From contig JANQVJ010000015.1 of the NCBI GenBank assembly GCA_030730365.1, positions 1-39,917 on the forward strand: a stretch of 39,917 bases of DNA. Direction: 5' to 3'. A program made the position numbers and the translations under genes. The notes under the pieces are model-generated. The model was given only the letters and a program-made list of their open reading frames with translations. It ran no database searches and was not told the DNA's origin. Positions within the stretch are counted from its first letter, which is position 1, and each line of letters begins with the position of its first letter. This document shows positions 25,161-33,792 of the stretch, piece after piece. Source of the stretch: Verrucomicrobiales bacterium (GTDB taxonomy: Bacteria; Verrucomicrobiota; Verrucomicrobiia; Verrucomicrobiales; DEV007).

Positions 25161-28100
25161 TCAACCCGCCACAGTCTCCCCGAGCGCCTCATCCACTTTG
25201 CGACTCGTTGCCCCGGGTGTGCCGGATTTTTTCGAAATGATGCGGTAGGCGACGGGGATGACGAGGAGGGTGAAGATGGTCGCAGTGGCTACTCCGAAGA
25301 GAATGACGATGCCAACGACAAAGCGGGTCTCGGCTCCGGCTCCGCTGGTGAAGACGAGAGGGAGCGAGCCCATCACGGTGGTGAGTCCGGTCATGGCGAT
25401 GGGGCGGAAACGCAGGACCGAGGCCTCGATGACCGCCTCCTCGAAGGGCACCCCCTCGGAGCGTAGCTGGTTGATAAACTCGACGATGAGAATGCCGTTT
25501 TTCGCCGCGAGCCCCACGAGCATGATCATTCCGATCTGGCTGTAGATGCTCTGCGCCTGACCGGTGAGGTAGAGACCAAGGAGGGCTCCCGCAACCGCCA
25601 CGGGCACAGCAAGCATGATCGTGAAGGGGTGGACAAAACTCTCGAACTGCGCCGCGAGGACGAGATAGACCACGGCGAGAGCGAGGGCGAAGACAAAGAG
25701 GACCGAGCCGGTCGAGTCGCGCAGATTGAGCGACTCTCCCTTGTAGCCGACGATGGCGGACTCGGGCAGTTTTTCCCGGACGATGCGGTCGAGGTAGTCG
25801 AGGGCCTCACTCAGCGGATAGCCTTCGGCAAGGTTCGCCTCGATCGTGACCGAGCGGACACGGTTGTAGCGGTTCAGCGTGCCTGAGTCAGCGAACTCGC
25901 GAAGGCTCACGAGGTTCGAGAGGGGGATGAGCTGACCGCTCTTTTCGGAGCGGACAAAGAGATTCTGAAGATCGCCGGGGGAGCGTTTATCATCCCATGC
26001 CCCTTCGACGATGACGTCGTATTCCTCGCCTTTGTCCGTGAAGGTGGTCACTCGTCGCGAGCCGAGGAGAGTCTCGAGAGTGGTTCCGATCGTTTCGATG
26101 GAGACGCCGAGATCGGCCGCGCGGGTCCGGTCGATATTGACGCCGAGCTGTGGTTTACTTTCCTTGTAGTCGTAATCGACGCCGCTGAGGCCGGGATTTT
26201 TCCGTGCCTCTTCGAGGACAATGTCGCGCCACTGGGCGAGAGTCTCATACTCGGGCCCGCCGATGACAAACTGCACCTTTTTCTGAAGGCCGGTCGAGAG
26301 TCCTTGCCGCATGATCGCGAAATGCTGCATCCCCGTGAGATCGGCGAGCTTGCTCCGAACCTCCGCCATGACGACACCGGCAGGGCGGCGTCGCGACCAG
26401 TCGTCAAGGTTCACGATGGTGATGACTTGATTGTAATCGAGCGCGGCGCCGAAGCCCCGGGGCACACGCACGAGGAGGCGCTGGGCCTCACCTGACTCAG
26501 TCAGGTAGAGGAGGCGTTTTTCGATCTCGATCGCCATGTCGAGCGAGTAGCCGTAGCTCGCTCCCTCGGGCGCTTTGCTGATGATGAAAAAAGTGCCGCG
26601 ATCCTCCTGCGGGACGAACTCGGAGGGGATCGCCTTAAAGAGCCAGCCACAGGCGAAAAAGATCCCGACGACGACGAGCGCGGCGAGCCAGGCAAAGCGG
26701 ACGAGACGGTGCAGGATCGCGCGGTAGAGCGACTCGAGTTTGCTGAAGATCTTTTCCACGGTGCGGGTGAGCCAGTTCGCCCGGGCGACGTCGTCGCTGC
26801 GGAAGAGCTTCGAGGCGATCATGGGACACAGGGTCAGGGCGACGAAGCTCGAGAAACCGACAGCGACGGCGAGGGTCACGGCGAACTCCGTAAAGAGCTT
26901 ACCCGTTTCCCCCGGAAGGAAGGTGATGGGGAGAAAGACAGAGACAAGCACCACGGTTGTGGCGACCACCGCAAAAGCAACCTGGCGGCTCCCGAGGAAA
27001 GCGGCGGCGATGGTTTTTTCGCCTTTCTCGATGCGCCGGTAGATGTTCTCGAGGACGACGATGGCATCATCGACGACGAGACCGATCGCGAGGACGAGGG
27101 CGAGCAGGGTGAGGACGTTCACCGAAAAATCGAAGGCATAGAGAAGGATTGCCGTGCTGATGAGCGAGACCGGCACCGTCACGGCCGGCACGAGGGTGGC
27201 GCGGAGGCTTCCGAGGAAAAGATAGATAACGAGGACGACGAGTCCCACGGCGATGAGCAGGGTCGTCTTTACTTCTTTGAGACTTGCTTCGATAAAGGTC
27301 GAGGTATCGTAACTCTGCTCGAGCTTCATGTGAGCGGGCAACGACGAGCGGATCAACTCGGCCTCGGCCTTGGTGCCGCGCGCGACTTCGAGGGTGTTCG
27401 CCCGCGATTGCTTGATGATGCCGAGCCCGACCATGGGCACGCCGTTCCCGCGGAAGGTGAGACGGGGCTGGCTGCCGCCGAGCTCGACCCGCGCGACTTC
27501 ACCAAGGAGTACCTGGTAGCCGTCTTCGCCCTTTTTCAAAACAAGCGAACGGAAATCGTCGGCGCTGCGGAACTCGCGATCAAGGCGAACCGTGAACTGC
27601 CGGTCGAGCGACTGCACCGCCCCGGCGGGAAATTCGACATTTTGTTCAAGGAGGGCGTCCTCGACATCCTCGACCGTGAGTTGCCTCGCGGCGAGAGCTT
27701 CGCGGTCGAGCCAGATGCGCATGGCATAGCGCGAGGCACCACTGATGCTGACAAGGGCCACGCCCGGCAGGACGGAGAGCCGGTCGACGAGATAGCGGTC
27801 GGCGTAGTCGGCGAGCTCGAGCGGGGTCATCCCTTCGCCGGTGAGATTGAGCCACATCATGACTTCCGTGGCGGCATCTTGTTTCGTAATCTCGGGTGGA
27901 TTCGCCTCGTCGGGCAGAACGGAAAGGAGACGCGAGACCGCCTCGCGCAGGTCGTTCGAGGCGCTGTCGATGTCGCGCGAGATGAGGAATTCGACCGCGA
28001 CGGTGGAGACTTCGTCCACGCTCGTCGAGGAGATGCTTTTGATCGCCTCGACCGTGCTGATGCGGTCCTCGACGAGCTGGGTGATGCGCCTTTCCACGAC

Positions 28101-28271
28101 GGCGGCGGAGGCGCCCGGATAGGTCGTCTCGATCGTCACGACGGGCGGCTCGATGTCGGGATATTCCCTTACCTGCAGGCGCAGATAGGAGACCATGCCG
28201 AACGCGACGAGCAACAGGCTCATCACGATAGCGAGGACGGGTCGACGGATGGAAATGTCGGATAGAATCAT
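25161..28271 (-). CDS. RND efflux permease (AcrB/MexB-like, HAE1 type)
   Basis: A 1036-residue inner-membrane transporter, the normal length. The N-terminus 'MILSDISIRRPVLAIVMSLL' is the usual cytoplasmic lead into TM1, followed by 'VREYPDIEPPVVTIETTYPG'. A mid-protein TM block contains 'LALVLAIGLVVDDAIVVLEN' (the Asp pair of the proton relay) and 'FLPITFLPGETGKLFTEFA'. The second half has 'PSEFVPQEDRGTFF' and 'MIMLVGLAAKNGILIVEFIN'. Twelve TM helices and two large periplasmic loops are expected. It would export drugs or lipophilic compounds by proton antiport. The start at 28271 fits the family. It lies 28 bp downstream of the adaptor gene. No outer-membrane TolC-type gene is seen nearby. 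Confidence 0.96.
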   Translation of the reverse strand: MILSDISIRRPVLAIVMSLLLVAFGMVSYLRLQVREYPDIEPPVVTIETTYPGASAAVVERRITQLVEDRISTVEAIKSISSTSVDEVSTVAVEFLISRDIDSASNDLREAVSRLLSVLPDEANPPEITKQDAATEVMMWLNLTGEGMTPLELADYADRYLVDRLSVLPGVALVSISGASRYAMRIWLDREALAARQLTVEDVEDALLEQNVEFPAGAVQSLDRQFTVRLDREFRSADDFRSLVLKKGEDGYQVLLGEVARVELGGSQPRLTFRGNGVPMVGLGIIKQSRANTLEVARGTKAEAELIRSSLPAHMKLEQSYDTSTFIEASLKEVKTTLLIAVGLVVLVIYLFLGSLRATLVPAVTVPVSLISTAILLYAFDFSVNVLTLLALVLAIGLVVDDAIVVLENIYRRIEKGEKTIAAAFLGSRQVAFAVVATTVVLVSVFLPITFLPGETGKLFTEFAVTLAVAVGFSSFVALTLCPMIASKLFRSDDVARANWLTRTVEKIFSKLESLYRAILHRLVRFAWLAALVVVGIFFACGWLFKAIPSEFVPQEDRGTFFIISKAPEGASYGYSLDMAIEIEKRLLYLTESGEAQRLLVRVPRGFGAALDYNQVITIVNLDDWSRRRPAGVVMAEVRSKLADLTGMQHFAIMRQGLSTGLQKKVQFVIGGPEYETLAQWRDIVLEEARKNPGLSGVDYDYKESKPQLGVNIDRTRAADLGVSIETIGTTLETLLGSRRVTTFTDKGEEYDVIVEGAWDDKRSPGDLQNLFVRSEKSGQLIPLSNLVSLREFADSGTLNRYNRVRSVTIEANLAEGYPLSEALDYLDRIVREKLPESAIVGYKGESLNLRDSTGSVLFVFALALAVVYLVLAAQFESFVHPFTIMLAVPVAVAGALLGLYLTGQAQSIYSQIGMIMLVGLAAKNGILIVEFINQLRSEGVPFEEAVIEASVLRFRPIAMTGLTTVMGSLPLVFTSGAGAETRFVVGIVILFGVATATIFTLLVIPVAYRIISKKSGTPGATSRKVDEALGETVAG

Positions 28272-28299
28272 GGACCGAGGAGGGAGGCGAGGCCCTATT

Positions 28300-29394
28300 T
28301 CATCGGGACGGGGAAGTCGGGTCAAAAGGGGCTGATGGTGCTGCGTATTCTCCGACTATTTTCAACGCCGAGCCCTCGCGCAGGGAGAGGACTCCGTCGA
28401 CGACGATCTCATCACCGGCAGCAAGACCGGCGACGACTTCCACGTATCCGGGGATGCGGGAACCGATCGTGATCTCGACGAGCTTTGCGGTTTTCTCCGG
28501 GGTGATGAGGTAGACGGCCTGACGTTCGCCGAGCGGGACGAGAGCCCGCTCGGGAATGGTGGGGGAGGTGCGCTCGTTCCTTTGCAGTTCCACGGTCATG
28601 AGCATCCCTGGTTTTAGTCTTCCGTCAGGGTTCGGCAGTAATGCCCGCACCGGGACCGCACGGGTCAGCGGATCGACCCGCGTATCTATCGTCTCGATAC
28701 TGCCGCTGAAGTCATCGTCGGGGTAGGCTCTGGTGCGGGCGATCAGCGCGGTGCCTGTGGTGAGGCTGCCAAGGAGGACTTCAGGAACGGTGAAGTCGAG
28801 CTTCATCGTATCAACTTTGTCGAGAGTGGTGATTATCGCGCCGGGGGAGACGAGGGCTCCGGCACTGATGCGGCGCAGTCCGATGACGCCGTCGAAGGGC
28901 GCGGTGATGAGCCGGTCTTTGATCATCGCCTCGATTCGGCTGATGGCGCCTTCCGCCCGTACAGCCTGGGTCCGACGTTCCTCGAGAGTGACCTGGGCGA
29001 CGGCATTGGTGCGGACTAGTCCCTCAATCCGCTCAATCTCGCGCTGCTCTTCGGCTAGTTCGGCTTTGGCGATGTCCATGAGAGCCTTCTCTTCATCTGA
29101 CTCGAGCCGGGCGATAACGTCTCCCTCTTTCACCGTCTGACCGTCTTCGAAGTCGAGGCTCACGATCTTTTCCGTGACACTCGCCGAGATCTCGACCGAT
29201 TCCGTCGCGCGCAGGTTCCCGACCGAGAGGGTCATGTCGGTGAAGGAGCGTAGATCAACTTTTGCCGTCGAGACCTGAACGGGCGCTGACGGGGGTGCTC
29301 CGGCCCCGGCCACGGCGGGCGGTTCCCCTTCGCCGCAAGAGAAGAGCAGCAAGGGCGCCGCTGAGAGAATTAGTAAGGGGAATCGTTTTTGCAT
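28300..29394 (-). CDS. RND efflux periplasmic adaptor lipoprotein
   Basis: A 364-residue membrane fusion protein with a lipoprotein signal peptide. The lipobox 'LLFSC' gives lipidated Cys20. The layout is typical: 'LSVGNLRATESVEISASVTE' starts the first half-motif, 'DGQTVKEGDVIARLESDEEK' is the lipoyl-like domain, and a helical hairpin (about 105-150) follows. 'ITAPFDGVIGLRRISAGALV' is the second lipoyl half, then come beta-barrel and membrane-proximal domains ending 'AAGDEIVVDGVLSLREG'. It links the RND pump to an outer-membrane channel. It is the first gene of the two-gene efflux unit. Divergent from the ABC ATPase gene with a 131-bp gap. Confidence 0.95.
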   Translation of the reverse strand: MQKRFPLLILSAAPLLLFSCGEGEPPAVAGAGAPPSAPVQVSTAKVDLRSFTDMTLSVGNLRATESVEISASVTEKIVSLDFEDGQTVKEGDVIARLESDEEKALMDIAKAELAEEQREIERIEGLVRTNAVAQVTLEERRTQAVRAEGAISRIEAMIKDRLITAPFDGVIGLRRISAGALVSPGAIITTLDKVDTMKLDFTVPEVLLGSLTTGTALIARTRAYPDDDFSGSIETIDTRVDPLTRAVPVRALLPNPDGRLKPGMLMTVELQRNERTSPTIPERALVPLGERQAVYLITPEKTAKLVEITIGSRIPGYVEVVAGLAAGDEIVVDGVLSLREGSALKIVGEYAAPSAPFDPTSPSR

Positions 29395-29525
29395 GGTTGC
29401 TTGCTCGTTGGAGAAGGTGGGGCCTCACTCGCTCCGGCACGACCCGCATGATGACGGTAGAAAATCCGTTGCATCGACGCAGGGAAAAAGCTGGCCGGGG
29501 CGCGACTCTTTGGTAATCTCCCGGA

Positions 29526-31025
29526 ATGTTACAACTGCTGGAGGTTTCTGGAATCGGGAAGTCATTTCCCGGCGTGCGCGCTCTGCATGAGGTCAGCTTC
29601 GCCGTGGGCGAGGGCGAGGTCGTCGCCGTGCTCGGGGAAAACGGGGCAGGGAAAAGCACCCTCATGAAAATCCTCGCCGGCGTGCAGCGGCCCGATACGG
29701 GGACGATACGGATGGAGGGAAATGAAATCGCGATTCGCTCTGTCGAGGAAGGTCTCAGCCATGGCATCGCCCTCATTCATCAGGAACTCAACCTCGCGAC
29801 CAATCTCAGCATCGGCGCTAATCTCTTCCTCGGTCGCGAACCCACCCGCTTCGGATTGATCGACGAAAATGAGATAGCGTCCCGCTCGCGCCAGTTTCTC
29901 GATCGCGTCGGACTCGAACTCAGTCCTTCGACTCTCGTCGGCGATCTCCCGATCGGACGACAGCAACTCGTCGAGATCGCCAAGGCTCTCACGACCGACG
30001 CCCGTATCCTCATCATGGACGAGCCGACCTCGAGTCTCTCGCTCCAGGAGACGGAACGACTCTTCGAAGTCGTCAAAGACCTGCGCTCCAGCGGAGTCAG
30101 CATCATTTATATCTCCCATCGTCTCAGCGAAGTAATCGAACTCGCCGACCGGGTCGTGGTGCTACGCGACGGGGAAAACGCCGGCAACCTCGAGCGGGGC
30201 GGGATCACTCACGATGCCATGGTCAGCCTAATGGTGGGACGCGACCTTTCCCAGTTTTACGCCCACACCCCCGAGCCGCCCGGAGACGTCGTTCTGTCCG
30301 TCTCGGGCTTGCGGACGCCCGCGCATCCGGGGCATGAGATCAGCTTCGAATTGAGCGCCGGAGAGATCGTAGGCCTCGCCGGACTCGTCGGGGCAGGACG
30401 CACCGAGCTGCTCACGACCCTCTTCGGGATCACTCCCGCGTTGCAGGGGCGGATCACGGTGGCGTCAGTGGAAAAGCGAATCACCGATCCCCGTGCCGCG
30501 ATTGCCGCAGGGATTGCACTCGTGCCCGAAGATCGAAAGCAGCAGGGACTCATCATCGACATGGCTGTCTCCGATAACATGAGCCTCGCCTCCCTCGGGC
30601 GCGATCAGCACTCGGGCTTTCTCAACTTCGCGGCCGAGCGCCGCATCTCTGACGAGATGATCCGAAAAATGCGGATCAAAACTCCCTCGCCGCGGCAGGT
30701 CGTGCGTTTCCTCTCGGGCGGGAACCAGCAGAAAGTCGTCCTCGGCAAATGGCTCGCGATGAAGCCGTCCGTCCTCCTCCTTGACGAGCCGACCCGGGGC
30801 ATCGACATCGGGGCCAAGCAGGAGATCTATGCCCTCATGGAAGAGCTCTCCGGTGAAGGCGTCGCGATTCTTTTCGCCTCTAGCGAGATGGAGGAAGTCA
30901 TCGGTATGTCCGATCGCGTCCTTGTGATGCACGAAGGACGACTCGCCGGCGAACTCCCGCGAGCGGAACTCGGCGAAGAGTCCATTATGCGGCTCGCGAC
31001 CGGTCGCGGAGTGCATGCGGCGTGA
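29526..31025 (+). CDS. RbsA-type sugar ABC transporter ATP-binding protein
   Basis: A 499-residue protein with two fused nucleotide-binding domains, the RbsA/MglA layout. The first has Walker A 'GENGAGKST' (37-45), Q-loop '[20 protein letters not shown]', '[11 protein letters not shown]' as Walker B, and 'ISHRLSEV'. The second has the degenerate Walker A '[11 protein letters not shown]' typical of the family, the signature '[17 protein letters not shown]', and Walker B '[18 protein letters not shown]'. It would power uptake of a monosaccharide or nucleoside. No permease or binding-protein gene is in the window, so its partners are elsewhere or lost. The stop is followed at once by an arsM-like remnant in the same frame. 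Confidence 0.95.
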   Translation: MLQLLEVSGIGKSFPGVRALHEVSFAVGEGEVVAVLGENGAGKSTLMKILAGVQRPDTGTIRMEGNEIAIRSVEEGLSHGIALIHQELNLATNLSIGANLFLGREPTRFGLIDENEIASRSRQFLDRVGLELSPSTLVGDLPIGRQQLVEIAKALTTDARILIMDEPTSSLSLQETERLFEVVKDLRSSGVSIIYISHRLSEVIELADRVVVLRDGENAGNLERGGITHDAMVSLMVGRDLSQFYAHTPEPPGDVVLSVSGLRTPAHPGHEISFELSAGEIVGLAGLVGAGRTELLTTLFGITPALQGRITVASVEKRITDPRAAIAAGIALVPEDRKQQGLIIDMAVSDNMSLASLGRDQHSGFLNFAAERRISDEMIRKMRIKTPSPRQVVRFLSGGNQQKVVLGKWLAMKPSVLLLDEPTRGIDIGAKQEIYALMEELSGEGVAILFASSEMEEVIGMSDRVLVMHEGRLAGELPRAELGEESIMRLATGRGVHAA

Positions 31026-31233
31026 GGTTCGAGGTTTCTGAGTGCCTTCGAAGAAGCTGGTTTCCACGGCATTGAAATCCTCAAGCGGGGCATCGAGTCC
31101 TCGCAGACAGTCGAGGGGATCGAGTTCCGCGGCGTTAGTATTCAGGCATGGAAGGGAAACTAGGGGCATGGACTATCGCGCGACGACGGAGGCATCACCG
31201 TTTTGTGAGGAGGGCTCCGCACGTTGTTGCTGA
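31026..31233 (+). pseudogene. arsM: ArsM-like methyltransferase remnant (C-terminal fragment, internally deleted)
   Basis: Two adjoining frames encode pieces of the C-terminal part of one protein family. Frame 1 (31026-31163) reads 'RFLSAFEEAGFHGIEILKRG' and then 'QTVEGIEFRGVSIQAWKGN' before a TAG stop. These match ArsM-type methyltransferases, which have 'GFxGIEIL' and 'VEGIEFRSVTVxAxKGK' there. Frame 2 (about 31149-31233) reads 'GRETRGMDYRATTEASPF' and ends 'EEGSARCC', matching the far C-terminus with its terminal CC. About 80 residues between these points and the whole N-terminal catalytic half are missing. It is therefore a relic. It directly follows the ABC ATPase stop and lies just upstream of the arsenosugar-type glycosyltransferase fusion. 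Confidence 0.65.
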
Positions 31234-31315
31234 GATCCGCGACTCTCAGAGTGAAGTCGTCTGAATACGACTGGTCACTGAATCGGTTGTGAACTACTGC
31301 TGCTGACGATATCCC

Positions 31316-32647
31316 ATGCCCGCCGCCATCGTCATATTTACTCGTCTGCCCGAAGCGGGTAAGGCCAAAACGAGAATGATCCCCGCACTCGGTCCGGAGG
31401 GGGCGGCGGACCTCCAGCGGCGCATGACACGCCTCGTTGTGGCGAGGGTGTCGGCTTACTGTAGTGGGACGGGGGGGCGGCTCGTTGTCGCCTGTGAAGG
31501 CGGCAGTCCCGCGGCGATGCAGGAGTGGCTCGGTCCCGGTCCTCTCTATGTATCGCAGAGGGGAGTGACACTCGGGGACCGTCTCCTCCATGCAGCCCGG
31601 GCCGAGCTGGATCGCGGGGCGGAAAAGGTCATCCTCATTGGTGCTGATTGTCCCCGTCTATGCGCGGAGCATCTCCGCCGGGCCGAGTACGCGCTGGAGG
31701 ATACTGATCTCGTTTTCGGCCCTGCCGACGACGGAGGTTATTATCTGATGGGAATGAAGCGGGTCATTCCGTCGCTCTTTATCGACATCCCCTGGGGTAG
31801 TGGGACGGTTCTGGCGCGCTCTCTCGAGCGCGCGGGAGAGGCGGGACTATCGCCTTTCCTCATCGAGACGCTACCCGATGTGGATGATCCGGATGACCTC
31901 GCCGACGCAGTAGTGGCGCTGGAGGCTGCAGCAAAGGTTTCGGTCATCGTAGCGACTCTCAACGAGGCGAAGAATCTCGGACGGCTCCTTCCGCTGCTTC
32001 GCCGTGGCGGGATCAGTGAGATCATCGTCTCCGACGGCGGCAGCGGTGATGGGACCCTCGCGATCGCCTCGTCTCACGGAGCTCGCATCGTCTCGGCGGA
32101 CCGGGGGAGGGCTAGCCAGATGAACGCGGGGGCGTCGCTCGCCTCGGGAGAGTATCTCCTTTTTCTCCACGCCGACACCGATCCTCCCGAAGGATTCGCG
32201 AGCCTGATTCGCGAAGAGCTCGACAGGCCCGGCATCGTCGCGGGAGCGTTCGGATTTCACCTCCGTGAACCGGTTTGCTGTGCCGGGTTGATCGAGAGCC
32301 TCGTTTCTCTCCGGTGCCGGATCCTCCGTTTGCCATACGGGGATCAGGGGCTCTTCATGCGACGCGATCTTTTTTTGACTCTTGGCGGGTATCCGGAACA
32401 CCCCATCCTCGAAGATCTGATCCTGGTGCGCCGGCTCCGGAATCTCGGACGGGTAGTCATAACGCGGGAAAAAGCTCGAACATCCTCACGGCGGTGGCGC
32501 GAGGGCGGAGTTGTCGCGACATTCTTGCGGCATTCCGCCATTCTTCTCGCTTACCATGCCGGCGTCTCTCCCGAGCGAATCGCTGTTTCCATCATCTCTC
32601 GGGACAATAAATGTCGCGGCCGCGACATTTATTGTCCCGAGAGATAG
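31316..32647 (+). CDS. Fused TIGR04282-TIGR04283 arsenosugar-type glycosyltransferase
   Basis: A 443-residue two-domain protein. Residues 1-205 form a DUF2064/TIGR04282 nucleotidyl-glycosyltransferase-like domain ('AAIVIFTRLPEAGKAKTRMI', 'VILIGADCPRL', 'FGPADDGGYYLMGMKR'). Residues 208-430 form a GT2 domain of the TIGR04283 type ('VSVIVATLNEAKNLGRLLP', 'IIVSDGGSGDGTLAIA', 'RASQMNAGASLASGEYLLFL', 'HADTDPPEGF', 'LPYGDQGLFMRRDLFLTLGG'). Both families are tied to arsenosugar biosynthesis and radical-SAM selenodomain loci, usually as separate genes. The last 17 residues and the stop are encoded inside a 52-bp perfect palindrome, so the natural C-terminus may have been altered. The upstream ArsM relic supports the arsenosugar link. 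Confidence 0.88.
   Translation: MPAAIVIFTRLPEAGKAKTRMIPALGPEGAADLQRRMTRLVVARVSAYCSGTGGRLVVACEGGSPAAMQEWLGPGPLYVSQRGVTLGDRLLHAARAELDRGAEKVILIGADCPRLCAEHLRRAEYALEDTDLVFGPADDGGYYLMGMKRVIPSLFIDIPWGSGTVLARSLERAGEAGLSPFLIETLPDVDDPDDLADAVVALEAAAKVSVIVATLNEAKNLGRLLPLLRRGGISEIIVSDGGSGDGTLAIASSHGARIVSADRGRASQMNAGASLASGEYLLFLHADTDPPEGFASLIREELDRPGIVAGAFGFHLREPVCCAGLIESLVSLRCRILRLPYGDQGLFMRRDLFLTLGGYPEHPILEDLILVRRLRNLGRVVITREKARTSSRRWREGGVVATFLRHSAILLAYHAGVSPERIAVSIISRDNKCRGRDIYCPER
32594..32645. repeat. Perfect 52-bp palindrome
   Basis: Every base from 32594 to 32619 pairs with 32645 back to 32620. The arms are 26 bp with no loop; the centre is GTCGCGGCCGCGAC. It covers the last 17 codons of the glycosyltransferase fusion and ends in its stop codon, 53 bp before mnmA. 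It could act as a strong transcription terminator, although no T-tract follows, or be an inserted palindromic element. Confidence 0.95.
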
Positions 32648-32698
32648 TCTTCTTCTGATAACTACCTGAAAATTCTCTGTGAAGGAGTAGACTCGGCG

Positions 32699-33784
32699 AT
32701 GGCAAAGATCCTTGTCGGAATGTCCGGAGGCGTGGACTCCAGTGTCGCGGCGGCCCTGCTCCTCGAGCAGGGACATGAGGTCGTCGGCGCCTACATGAAA
32801 AACTGGACGAACGAGGAGGGGCTCCCCGGGGACTGCCCGTGGGAGCAGGACATCCGCGACGCGCGGGCGGTCTGTGACTACCTCGGAATCGAGTTCCGTA
32901 TCCTCACTCTCACCGAACAGTATCGCGATCGGGTTGTCGATTACCTGCTCGCCGGGTATCGCGAGGGGATCACCCCGAATCCGGATGTGATGTGCAATCG
33001 GGAGATGAAGTTCGGCATCTTCCGTGAATTCGCGGCGGCTCAGGGCTTTGAGGCGGTCGCGACGGGGCACTACGCGCAGATCGAGCGGCATCGCGACGGC
33101 TCGGTCGACATCCGGCGCGGTTTGCCGGGGAAAGACCAAAGTTACTTCCTCGCCCTTCTCCGGCAGGAGCAAATCCAGCCAGCCCTTTTTCCCATCGGCC
33201 ATCTGCCTAAGCCCGAAGTTCGCAAAGAAGCGGAGCGTTTCGGTATTCCTGTCGCGGCAAAGAAAGACAGCCAGGGGATCTGCTTTATCGGTGACATCCG
33301 CATGACTGACTTTCTCGCCCATTACATCGCGGATGCCCCGGGGAACATCGTCACTCTCGAAGGGAAAAAAGTCGGTGAGCACCGCGGTCTTCACCTCCAC
33401 ACTCTCGGTCAGCGCAAGGGTCTCGGGGTTCCCTCGAACACTTTCGGCAAGGCCTATGTTGTCGTCGCCAAGCGGGCTGCAACGAGGGAACTCGTCGTCG
33501 CTTTTGACGAGGCCGAAACCCCCGGTCTCTACGCGACTCGCTGCCGCGTCGGGAGTATCTCGGTGACGAACCGGCCCCTGACAGAGATTAAAAACCTTCT
33601 CATGCAGCCGCGCTATCGTTCGGCGGCGGTCCCTGTCGCAGCTGTCTTTCTTAATGAGGAAACCATCGAGCTCACCTGCGCAATTCCCCAGCGCGCCCTC
33701 ACGCCGGGGCAGATCTGCGGGTTCTACGAAGGTGAGCGACTCCTCGGCGGCGGGATCTTCGAGGAGATCTATTCGCCGTTGTAA
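32699..33784 (+). CDS. mnmA: tRNA 2-thiouridylase MnmA
   Basis: A 361-residue protein of normal length. The PP-loop ATP motif is 'VGMSGGVDSSVAAALLL' (6-22). Cys99 in 'TPNPDVMCNREMKFG' and Cys195 in 'DSQGICFIGD' are the two catalytic cysteines that carry the persulfide and activate transfer. 'ATGHYAQI', 'KDQSYFLALL' and 'HTLGQRKGLG' are further signatures. It thiolates U34 of tRNA Lys, Glu and Gln in the cytoplasm. A GGAG lies 11 bases before the ATG, a marginal ribosome binding site. It converges on the M23 peptidase gene with only 8 bp between the stops. Confidence 0.97.
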   Translation: MAKILVGMSGGVDSSVAAALLLEQGHEVVGAYMKNWTNEEGLPGDCPWEQDIRDARAVCDYLGIEFRILTLTEQYRDRVVDYLLAGYREGITPNPDVMCNREMKFGIFREFAAAQGFEAVATGHYAQIERHRDGSVDIRRGLPGKDQSYFLALLRQEQIQPALFPIGHLPKPEVRKEAERFGIPVAAKKDSQGICFIGDIRMTDFLAHYIADAPGNIVTLEGKKVGEHRGLHLHTLGQRKGLGVPSNTFGKAYVVVAKRAATRELVVAFDEAETPGLYATRCRVGSISVTNRPLTEIKNLLMQPRYRSAAVPVAAVFLNEETIELTCAIPQRALTPGQICGFYEGERLLGGGIFEEIYSPL

Positions 33785-33792
33785 ATGACGAC

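Noticed and set aside
31168-31233. Independent 21-codon Met-initiated mini-gene ending in CC
   Set aside because: The residues before the ATG in the same frame continue the ArsM C-terminal similarity, so it is better read as part of the relic.
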